Positions 6,516 through 15,172 of a stretch of DNA of 31,831 nucleotides are shown here, one piece after another. The DNA is from a virus. The notes under the pieces are model-generated. The model saw only the letters and a list, made by a program, of their open reading frames with translations, ran no database searches and had not been told where the DNA came from. Positions within the stretch are counted from its first letter, which is position 1, and each line of letters begins with the position of its first letter. Location of the stretch: the IMG/VR virus record IMGVR_UViG_3300010297_000042, positions 1 through 31,831 of that record. One strand, given 5' to 3'. Position numbers and translations under genes: made by a program.

Positions 6516-9500
6516 GCAAGTGCAATAGCTCTTAGATCTTTAATTCTTGGTGGGTATGCTTGATTAGTTCCCGACATTACAATTTTTATTCTAAAACCAG
6601 TAAATAGATCTAAATTATCTACAGTATATTCATATTCTAAGAATTGATTATCCAAACTTGCAGGTATAAAGACATCCGGTCTGCCATCATTATTTGCTAC
6701 GTCAATAATCTCTAAACCATTAGTAGTAAGTTTGAGATTATTATATCCTGGGAATAATTCAAACTCTTGTTGTATTTCTCCAGAATCAGATCTAATTAAA
6801 CTATAGAGAACTCTAAAATCTGCACTTTCATGTCTATAGGCTGCGAGTATTACTTTAAGTGATGTTGCTGCTTGAGTTAAGTTTATGGTGTTTGAAACAT
6901 AAACTGCTGAATGTGGATCAAAATCTAAGGAATTTACACGATTATCTGTTGAATAATCTGATATTGGACTATTCAGTCTACTCAATCTAAACTCCGTTGT
7001 ACAAGCATCAGTATAAATTATTGGCGATAGATTTTCATCAGAAGTATTCAGTACAACTCCTGTTGTAAGGGACTTGTTTCTTGGTAGAGATGAGAGTTTG
7101 TTAGTTTCATTTACACTAGAAGCAACCATTCTCACAGAATTTAATCTGTTAACTTCATTCAATTGTACAGTTTCAAATCCATTATCTATAAATGGTGTTT
7201 CACTGCCATTAACACTTCTACCAGTCACAGTTCTTACTGATGCACTAACATTTGTCAAAGAACTAGGTGTAAGAACATCATAATATGGAATTATTTCATT
7301 AAATTGAATATTTTCTGAAGCGGTACAGTTTAATCCTCCTAGGAATTGCAAGTCATTAAATGCTAATTTTGTTGTTCCTGGAGTTGCACCATCACTCGAT
7401 CTATCCAAACCATTTTTAGACATATCAATTTCTATATTATATCCATCTATAGTGTTTTGTAACGTACTGACAGTGTGTTCCACACCATTTATTCTTCTTA
7501 AGGAAACACCATTCAATTCATACTTATATACTCTACTATTAACTGCGTGTGGTTGTGATTTTGTAGAGTCTTTAGATCTTCCAGAACCAGATATACTAAG
7601 AGTTCCAGATCCAACAGAATTATATTCAATAATTTCATCACCTATCAAAACATATCCAGGATAAGATCCAGAAACTCTTTGACCTTCGAATGTTTCAAAC
7701 CCAGTAGTGCTTGCAACACTTATAGTTGATGTTTCATCAATAGATAGTGCAACATCCAAAGTTGTGGGAGCAGTATTTGGTTCAATATTGTTAATTACTA
7801 CACTATCCAGTCCAGAATACATTCCATGATCAAAATGATTCACACCAATATAAGTTCCAGAATTAAGTCCTGTGCCTTCTACCGTTCTATCAGTGATAGT
7901 TGTAGATGCCAGTGAAACGATACTTCCACTATCATTATAGTAACTTAAAGCAGCACCAACTTGGAATGTTTTGGATGCTCCTTTTTCTCCTTGAACTCCA
8001 GAAAGATACAGAGTATCTAATCCAGAAATAGAAGCAATTGTAAATGTAGCATCTCTTCCTAAAGTAGTAACTACGCCTACAACATCACCGACTTGATATC
8101 CATTTCCAACTGAAGTTGTTGCTGCGATTCCAGTAACTGCTCCACTAGATACATTTAGACTCAATCTCAGTCCAGAACCGTTTCCAACGATAGTGGTTGT
8201 TTCTAAATCAGAAATGGTTCCATCGGGATAATTTGTACCATTCGTAGTAATGTTCAATTGAACTACAGAACTTCCTGTTTCTACAATATAACCATATCCA
8301 TTAGATCCTGAAATTTTTCTTCCAATTGTTAATTCTGAAGTAGCAATGGAATTTGTTATTGTTGTTATTCCAAGTGTCAAAGTCTTTGGCAAAGTTGTTA
8401 ATGGATTATTCCCAAGTGTTTCAACGTAACCATTACTCTCATCTAGAGTTGGATTGTAGAAAAATGCTGTGCCAGAATTTGAAGTAAATTTTGCTTTATA
8501 TAACTTAAATTTCAAATCCTGATATTGATTTGCAGTCCATATTGAACCATTTTGAGATTTAAACAGACTTCCAAGGGCAAATTGTTTAGAATAAATTACA
8601 GACTCTGAATTTGGCAAAGATTGTGTATTTACAGTTTTTTCACCCATTTCAGCAATCCACAATTCATATTCATCTGTTGTTTCTGCAACAGCAACAACAG
8701 CATATTCTTCTCCAGGAGCAAGATATATTGGATAATCAAAAGTAACTGTTGTTGCTACTTCTCCTGTTGTTGAGGTATTTACTTGAGATGGATTCAGTGT
8801 TACTGGATTTCCAATTATCGTTCTAGTTGGAGTTCCCAATTCTACCGTTCTAATTTCAATTCTTACTGGATCATTTCCTGAAGGTTTTGTTGCAAAAAAT
8901 AGATCTACGGCAGTTAAAAATACTCCATTTTCATCATCGTTGGAACCATTAGCATCTGGTGCTTCTATATTACCACCTACACTGAATGATTGTGCTAAAG
9001 GATCATAGAAGTTTGTAGTAACTCTTGTTGTTTGACGCTGACGCACCTCAAATCTTCCAGTTGATCTATACGAAACTTCTGCCGTTGATTGTAATTTACT
9101 TCCTGGAAGAGGTGCAGCATTTGTGGAACTGTTTGTAAGTTTATAAGTTTTGGTTCCTGTTGTAATCCTTACACTAGGTGCTGGTATTGTATTTGGATCT
9201 TTAAGGAAGAAAGTCCCAAGCAAATCTCCATAATTATCACTTATAAGACGAAGATCTTTTACATAAGCAACTGCTCCACTTGTTTGTCCAACTAACTTAG
9301 TTCCAACATCAACCCATCCATAATACCTTCCTTGTGCTTCCTCAGCAAGTGCAAGTGTATCAACATTTATTACTTTTGAAGATTGACTGTAAGTAGAAGA
9401 TAAATTTTCTGATTTAACATATGGGTTAATGTTGAATGTTGTTTTTGGAACTTTATGTGATCCGGTCTTATGATTTCCTGTTGCAGTTCTAAATCTAATT

Positions 9501-12500
9501 GTTGGAAGACCATTAGAACCATATCCAATTACAGTTTCACCAACTACAAATGATCCAGTAGATCCATATGTTGCAAGTGTATCATCTGTTGCAATTTCAA
9601 TAAGTTTGGGTACAAAATCTACACTACCATTTCCATCAAAAAACTGATAAAATCTTGTAAGGGGTTTTAAATTATTGGCAAAAAATTGTGTATTTCTGGA
9701 ACGCATATAAGATTCTCTTCCAGAAGAGAGAATAACATCACGAGAAGTAACTGTAACTCTTGTTTGACCCTGGAGACTTGCATTGGCTACTCGCCTAGTT
9801 TCTGCAGAGAAAGTTGCATCTCTTCTAATTGTTCTTAACCAACTATCACTGGATGGAGATAACTTCACAAATCCATTATATGAAATAACATGGAAAGGAT
9901 TTACATTTTCCACTTTTGTTGCTAGTGGCTGTTGAATCCACCCAACACTATCATATTTTAATGTGATTGCACTTCCAGTTTTTTGAACATTTGAATCCAA
10001 AAGTTCAAAATTATCAGAAAAATCTAAATTTTGATCACTAATTATTTCTGAAGGAGCAATTTTACTCTTTAATGTATTTCTACTAGTAATTGATTGTAAT
10101 TCGCTATTCTCCTCATCCACTTGAATTGATGATACGTCTATATTGATGAAAGAATTATCTTTAAAGTCATCTGCAAAAAATCCTGTTTTAAATCTATCGT
10201 TTCCTTCAACATCTTGAACTTGCAAAGTTGATGTGTTAAGTTCTAATAATGAGAGTGAAGTTATTCTTTCTAGAGTTTCAATCCTATCTTCAAGTTTTCC
10301 AATATCCCTCATAGTATATCTTCTATTGTCAACTAATTTTACAACTGCATCATTTGGATTATAGAGATATGCTGGTAAAGTAATAGTGGCCAAATCCATC
10401 AACTGATTTGGATTCAAATTTGTAGGTTCTTTTGGTCTTCTTTCCGATATACCTTTTTGTATAACAAAATTGCCAAATGCATCCAATAAAATTTTATCTA
10501 TTCTTGGCAAGTAATAAGTATATCCTATTAAAGATTCTTCCTTTGGTTTTAAAATTAATTTTGGCAAAGTTCCAAAGGATCTTGAATCAAAATCAAATGG
10601 TGATTTATTTGTAACAGTAAATTGAGAAACTCTTGGTCTAAAATCTAGAGTGTCGGATGCTCTTATTTTTCTTGGACCAATTTGTGGTATATCTTGAGCA
10701 AATCTATTTTTATCATAACTGAGAACAGTGTAAACATCACCATTATCAGAAGATGGAACTGTATAATGATCAAATACAATTTTTAGTCTCTTTGATGGGA
10801 TTGGAGTATTTAAATTTCTCACTATTTTTGAATAGTCATAATATTGATCTTTTTGCCCCTTGTCCAGAGAGAAAGTTCCTGTTATATCTTTATAATTTCC
10901 AGGTGTGATTGATTGAATATTTGCAGACAAATTGCTTTCTTCAAATTCTACTAATTGACCTGTAATAAATCTACTAGAATTTAAGAAAACAACTTCTAAC
11001 GTAAAGGCTGTTGGTTTTGATACTACTCTGGCAACAGTATTATTAGAAGAACTAAGAATATTTTCACCTATAATTGAATTTGATACAATAGATGAATCAG
11101 CAAACTGAAGTTTATCTAAAACTGGTGCTGAAGCAGTGGTTGATTCATAAATTGCAATTACTTTAACTACATCTGGCCATGTTAAACAAATTTCTTCATC
11201 TTGAACTCTAAGACCATAATTAGCATTATATGTTAATCCGTCGTTAATGGAATTATTAGCATTAGAACCGGATTGCTCATACTTAGAATAAATGACATCT
11301 AATGTCGAACTTCTAGTATATTCTTTTACCTTACTTTGAATTCCGTTTTTAATCAAAGTGGTATTTACAATAGAATTAGTAGTTCCACCAGCAAGACCTT
11401 TTATTGTAACTTGGTTATTGGAAAGACTGAAAGAATCTGATGTTACTGTCCCAATTCCACCATTGGAGTAATGTACGGAATATCTTTCTTCATCAAAACC
11501 TTTAAAGAAAGCACTTGTTATTCCAGAAATTTCTGATAATGTTACGGTGACGGATCCAGATGAAGTGTCTACAAGACTGGAGTGTTCTGATATTTCCAAA
11601 GTAGAACCAGAAAGATTTACTGATTCAATATTAGAATCTGGAAGTTCTGCATAAAGATATCCTTTTTCTTGATTTCTTAAAATTGGTACTCCCAATTGAA
11701 TTGATGAATATGTACCATTAGCAACTGTACCTTGATAAACACCAGGAACATCTGTCAATGATGTTATTGTTAATGATGTTGTATTTACCGCTGTTACTCT
11801 ATTGAAAGTTTCATCTCCAGTCCCAGTTTGATATCTAATAATATCATTAACTTTTACACCAACAAAAGACTTTCCTGGACTTTCTAAAGTATTCCCTCCA
11901 CTAATTGTTCCACCAACTATACCATTCGGTAAACTAAGTCTATTCAAAAATGAATCTGCCACAAAATCCGATTGTCCAAATGGAGATACTTGTTTTGCCG
12001 ATTTAATGTCTCTGGTTCCATATACTGTTATGGAAGTTGCAGTAGCAGAAACTTCAATGCCATTAACAATAAGTTGCTCACCTACAGAGAAATTTCCAGA
12101 AGTCTGTCTAATACTTACAGAATTACCACTTCCAGCACTCACCGCATATCCACTAGCACCACTATTTTTTCCTTTTATGTAAGATGAGGTTGCTAAACTT
12201 AAACCAGATACGGGAGTGTTTAATGTTAATGTAGTATATGTTTGAACATCATAGAGATATAAATCCCAATTTGTAGAATCTCCAGAATAAGCGGTTCCTG
12301 ATAAATTGAATGTATAAACTCTCGCATCACCAATTTTAGTTCCTGCTCCAGCAAATTGATTATAAAGATCTACTGCTTCCTTTTGCTTTGGGGTTCCAGT
12401 TACATTATTTACTATTAGACGGTTTCCCATCTCAAAAGGAACGTTCGCAGTAGGTATAGTTTCAGTATCTCTTGGTTTTTCTACGTCTAATATTGTTCCT

Positions 12501-13609
12501 ACGGTTTTTTCTATGTTATAACCACCAACGTATGCTTCTCCAGGAGAAACTTTTACACACATTAAATTATCAGATGGGTCATTTTGTTGATCGGTGAATT
12601 GTGTATCAAAAAATAATCCATCATTACCAAGTTTATCATTTAAAGAATTATGAAGTGAAACATCAAAATTTTCTAATGCATAATGTCCAGATTCTTCATA
12701 AGTTCTTTCTGCAAAATAATCACCGAGTCTGGAAAGTTCTGATTTGGATTCTATCCTTTTAATTTTACCATCTGATACTCTGAGAAGTTCTATAAAATCA
12801 GTATCATTGGTGTCTGAAATTAATTTTTTTGTTAAAGTAAGATTTATTTTTAATCTATCTGCTCCGGGAGCAGCATAATTAGAAAATCCTTTAGCATTAT
12901 CATATAATGAAGAATCGTCCTTTGCGTTTATAATTAATTCTTCAACTTTTAATCCAACTCTATATGATGGAGTATTAGTATAGTAATCTAAAATTAATGT
13001 TTGTTTAGAAACTTCTGCAAAAAATCCCCTAACAAAGTAAATCCCTTCGCCAATAGATGCTGCAGATCCAATGGAAGTTGCATTTGATTGTATTAGTGAT
13101 GCAAATGGCGTTCCTGCAGTAATTGTTGTATTTCCATATACAACATTCTCATCGCAAATTAATGTTTCTCCATCTTCGAACACATCAAAGTTGAAATTAT
13201 TATTAGAATCTTTATATTTTACATAAATTGTTACATCCTCAACTTCCGAAGAATCCTCAGGAAAAGCAACATAATCAATAGTTGCAGTTGATCCTGAAGT
13301 TTGTCCTGTTATTTTTTTACCTATAAAATTTTCAATGTATAATGATATTTCTATGCCAAAATTGGAAGAATTTAACTTTACTGCATAAAATTGTCCATCA
13401 TAAGTAATATTTCCTGGACTAACTACCGTTCCATCTTTAAAAATATAACTTCCAAATGACTGGACTTGATTTTGTATAATCGATTGTAAAGTCGTCAGTT
13501 CTCTAGCTTGAACTGGAAAACCTGGTTTGAATAAGACCTTGTAAAAATTTTTTTGTGAATCAAAATCATCAAAATATGGATTGACGTTTAAATTTGTTTT
13601 TTGTGCCAT
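6512..13609 (-). CDS. DUF4815-type giant baseplate/tail structural protein (2365 aa)
   Basis: The N-terminus (VNPYFDDFDSQKNFYKVLF, then PGFPVQARELTTLQSIIQ) is the DUF4815 signature found in T4-like cyanophage structural proteins. Further conserved blocks are a NRRYTMRDIGKLEDRIETLE segment near residue 1110, DPLAQSFSVGG near 1535 followed by an LFFATKPSGNDPVRIEIR strand, GSLFKSQNGSIWTANQYQDL near 1695, and the C-terminal MSGTNQAYPPRIKDLRAIAL. Between them are recurring modules: several (I/L)xGxxSGAxA motifs (KITGQTSGSTA, KLVGQTSGAVA), two GxGY/GTNY motifs near 1790 and 1830, and one IGDEIIEY...SGSGRS...HAV module at about 1960-2045. No peptidase or lyase motif is seen. It occupies the gp9-gp12 position between gp8 and gp13, so a peripheral baseplate or tail-pin role is likely; a specific equivalence to gp10 is not shown here. 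Confidence 0.85.
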   Translation of the reverse strand: MAQKTNLNVNPYFDDFDSQKNFYKVLFKPGFPVQARELTTLQSIIQNQVQSFGSYIFKDGTVVSPGNITYDGQFYAVKLNSSNFGIEISLYIENFIGKKITGQTSGSTATIDYVAFPEDSSEVEDVTIYVKYKDSNNNFNFDVFEDGETLICDENVVYGNTTITAGTPFASLIQSNATSIGSAASIGEGIYFVRGFFAEVSKQTLILDYYTNTPSYRVGLKVEELIINAKDDSSLYDNAKGFSNYAAPGADRLKINLTLTKKLISDTNDTDFIELLRVSDGKIKRIESKSELSRLGDYFAERTYEESGHYALENFDVSLHNSLNDKLGNDGLFFDTQFTDQQNDPSDNLMCVKVSPGEAYVGGYNIEKTVGTILDVEKPRDTETIPTANVPFEMGNRLIVNNVTGTPKQKEAVDLYNQFAGAGTKIGDARVYTFNLSGTAYSGDSTNWDLYLYDVQTYTTLTLNTPVSGLSLATSSYIKGKNSGASGYAVSAGSGNSVSIRQTSGNFSVGEQLIVNGIEVSATATSITVYGTRDIKSAKQVSPFGQSDFVADSFLNRLSLPNGIVGGTISGGNTLESPGKSFVGVKVNDIIRYQTGTGDETFNRVTAVNTTSLTITSLTDVPGVYQGTVANGTYSSIQLGVPILRNQEKGYLYAELPDSNIESVNLSGSTLEISEHSSLVDTSSGSVTVTLSEISGITSAFFKGFDEERYSVHYSNGGIGTVTSDSFSLSNNQVTIKGLAGGTTNSIVNTTLIKNGIQSKVKEYTRSSTLDVIYSKYEQSGSNANNSINDGLTYNANYGLRVQDEEICLTWPDVVKVIAIYESTTASAPVLDKLQFADSSIVSNSIIGENILSSSNNTVARVVSKPTAFTLEVVFLNSSRFITGQLVEFEESNLSANIQSITPGNYKDITGTFSLDKGQKDQYYDYSKIVRNLNTPIPSKRLKIVFDHYTVPSSDNGDVYTVLSYDKNRFAQDIPQIGPRKIRASDTLDFRPRVSQFTVTNKSPFDFDSRSFGTLPKLILKPKEESLIGYTYYLPRIDKILLDAFGNFVIQKGISERRPKEPTNLNPNQLMDLATITLPAYLYNPNDAVVKLVDNRRYTMRDIGKLEDRIETLERITSLSLLELNTSTLQVQDVEGNDRFKTGFFADDFKDNSFINIDVSSIQVDEENSELQSITSRNTLKSKIAPSEIISDQNLDFSDNFELLDSNVQKTGSAITLKYDSVGWIQQPLATKVENVNPFHVISYNGFVKLSPSSDSWLRTIRRDATFSAETRRVANASLQGQTRVTVTSRDVILSSGRESYMRSRNTQFFANNLKPLTRFYQFFDGNGSVDFVPKLIEIATDDTLATYGSTGSFVVGETVIGYGSNGLPTIRFRTATGNHKTGSHKVPKTTFNINPYVKSENLSSTYSQSSKVINVDTLALAEEAQGRYYGWVDVGTKLVGQTSGAVAYVKDLRLISDNYGDLLGTFFLKDPNTIPAPSVRITTGTKTYKLTNSSTNAAPLPGSKLQSTAEVSYRSTGRFEVRQRQTTRVTTNFYDPLAQSFSVGGNIEAPDANGSNDDENGVFLTAVDLFFATKPSGNDPVRIEIRTVELGTPTRTIIGNPVTLNPSQVNTSTTGEVATTVTFDYPIYLAPGEEYAVVAVAETTDEYELWIAEMGEKTVNTQSLPNSESVIYSKQFALGSLFKSQNGSIWTANQYQDLKFKLYKAKFTSNSGTAFFYNPTLDESNGYVETLGNNPLTTLPKTLTLGITTITNSIATSELTIGRKISGSNGYGYIVETGSSVVQLNITTNGTNYPDGTISDLETTTIVGNGSGLRLSLNVSSGAVTGIAATTSVGNGYQVGDVVGVVTTLGRDATFTIASISGLDTLYLSGVQGEKGASKTFQVGAALSYYNDSGSIVSLASTTITDRTVEGTGLNSGTYIGVNHFDHGMYSGLDSVVINNIEPNTAPTTLDVALSIDETSTISVASTTGFETFEGQRVSGSYPGYVLIGDEIIEYNSVGSGTLSISGSGRSKDSTKSQPHAVNSRVYKYELNGVSLRRINGVEHTVSTLQNTIDGYNIEIDMSKNGLDRSSDGATPGTTKLAFNDLQFLGGLNCTASENIQFNEIIPYYDVLTPSSLTNVSASVRTVTGRSVNGSETPFIDNGFETVQLNEVNRLNSVRMVASSVNETNKLSSLPRNKSLTTGVVLNTSDENLSPIIYTDACTTEFRLSRLNSPISDYSTDNRVNSLDFDPHSAVYVSNTINLTQAATSLKVILAAYRHESADFRVLYSLIRSDSGEIQQEFELFPGYNNLKLTTNGLEIIDVANNDGRPDVFIPASLDNQFLEYEYTVDNLDLFTGFRIKIVMSGTNQAYPPRIKDLRAIALA

Positions 13610-13614
13610 CTTTT

Positions 13615-15144
13615 TTAAAATTCCAGAATGATTTTAATGTCTTCTTTTTGTCTGATGTTTCTTTCTACAATAGGTCTATTATCAATGTAAATAACATCAC
13701 CCGTCTTTTTATTTATCTCTGGATAGGCAAGACCTGATGTAAAGGTTATTCCCAAATCAACTCCTGCAGCACTACTTCCATTAAATGAAGAATTAATATT
13801 GGCACTAGGTGAAACTGAGAATTGTACTGAAAATGTTGAACTAAAATCAATTACCTTTGATTTCAGTTGAACATCATTGGCATCATTTTGATCATATGAA
13901 TTGCTGAAATTTAGAGATCTGTCTCTATAATATTTCAAAACTTTTGTCGTTGAATCGTAAGATGCAACATAACCCCTCGCAAAAGTTGTTGAAGATTGTT
14001 CTTGGGTCATTTCTTCGCCAACAGATGGAGTTCCTGCATATGCATCATCCAATTTTAAGGAATATAATGCAGAATAAGTAGATCCATTATAATTTGTACT
14101 TAAAGATGCATATTCTTTTGGATCTTTTAAAATTCCAACTTGTGAAAATTTGGTGTTTGTAGGAAAATCTCTTGTAGAGTCATCAAATCTGGAATACACC
14201 ATCACTCTATCTGCGCCCAGTTCTTTATAAAGGTCATACCCATGTCCACGAGATGGTGGGATTATTGGTATCAATTTTGCTCCTGGTTGTTCTATTGTTC
14301 CTGTTCTTTTAAGATCAACAACACCCCAAGTATAACCCTTACCACCCGAAATAACTACAGTGTCAGTGATTACTCCATTTACCGCAGTTACTTGAACTTT
14401 TGCGCCAGTTCCATCACCAATAATATCATAAGTGCCGCTAGTATATCCACTAGTTCCGCCAGATTCAATATAAACTTTTTTAATTTGATTTTCGTTTACT
14501 TCAGAATCTGCAGAATCTCTTACTCTAGATATTTCTGGGTCAGTTGATGTTTCCCAATCATTTGGAAGAACAATATATTCTGTCGAATCAAATTTAATAA
14601 TGTCAGATGGGGAAATCGTGAACAAGTATTTCCAACTATAACCATCAGAACCTGGTGAAAATGGAGCTAAATCTGTTGACGATGGTTCTGAGGTAGATCT
14701 ATTACCTTTCAAATTTGATCCACTAGATCCATTATCAATACACACATATACTCTAAAATCACTATTAACTACATAATAGTTTGAATCATATAAACGTAAA
14801 GATTTTGAACTTGGAGTTTGATTTACAGCACTATAATCATGCCTATACATTTCATAGGTTGTGTTTGTTTCCCACTGTATTTTTCTTATAACTCTTCTAA
14901 TGTTTTGGGAGGTTACTCTTTTTCCAAATAATCCAGTATCTCTATAATGTGAAAGGTATTGAAAATTATCCGTTGGATTTGGAGAACCATTTGTATTATT
15001 CCATGTACTAGTTCTACCAAATCCAACTTCTGTTGGATTTGGTAGACCCAAAAAGACATAATACGAATTATTTTCGTCAGAAACAGAATCTATAAAATTA
15101 CTCGCATTAGATATTCTAAATTGATCTGTTACTAAAGCAGACAT
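13615..15144 (-). CDS. 8: gp8, baseplate wedge subunit
   Basis: The 509-aa product resembles T4 gp8 (334 aa). Shared features are the N-terminal MSALVTDQFRISNASNFIDS (T4: AIVTSKFRTEKMLNFYNS), YYVFLGLPNPTEV, RVYVCIDNG and the SDGYSWKYLFTISPSDI block (T4: GDGYVWEYLFEIPPDV) followed by TEYIVLPNDWE. gp8 is a dimeric wedge protein that binds gp6, gp7 and gp10 in T4. The extra length includes two Gly-Gly-x-Gly-Tyr beta motifs near residues 225 and 263, of the same type as in the neighbouring giants. The start is chosen because T4 similarity begins there. No Shine-Dalgarno sequence is visible, and the late promoter box lies only 17 nt upstream. Confidence 0.9.
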   Translation of the reverse strand: MSALVTDQFRISNASNFIDSVSDENNSYYVFLGLPNPTEVGFGRTSTWNNTNGSPNPTDNFQYLSHYRDTGLFGKRVTSQNIRRVIRKIQWETNTTYEMYRHDYSAVNQTPSSKSLRLYDSNYYVVNSDFRVYVCIDNGSSGSNLKGNRSTSEPSSTDLAPFSPGSDGYSWKYLFTISPSDIIKFDSTEYIVLPNDWETSTDPEISRVRDSADSEVNENQIKKVYIESGGTSGYTSGTYDIIGDGTGAKVQVTAVNGVITDTVVISGGKGYTWGVVDLKRTGTIEQPGAKLIPIIPPSRGHGYDLYKELGADRVMVYSRFDDSTRDFPTNTKFSQVGILKDPKEYASLSTNYNGSTYSALYSLKLDDAYAGTPSVGEEMTQEQSSTTFARGYVASYDSTTKVLKYYRDRSLNFSNSYDQNDANDVQLKSKVIDFSSTFSVQFSVSPSANINSSFNGSSAAGVDLGITFTSGLAYPEINKKTGDVIYIDNRPIVERNIRQKEDIKIILEF

Positions 15145-15161
15145 ATTAATAGTTTTTTAGA

Positions 15162-15169
15162 TATTTATA
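15162..15169 (-). promoter_or_regulatory. T4-type late promoter (TATAAATA), late unit 2
   Basis: The minus strand has a perfect TATAAATA three bases after the TAG stop of the giant gene and 17 nt before the gp8 ATG. The predicted transcription start is near 15155, which leaves a leader of only about a dozen bases without a recognisable ribosome-binding site. It should transcribe gp8, the DUF4815 gene and the 65-aa gene. Confidence 0.75.
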
Positions 15170-15172
15170 AGT

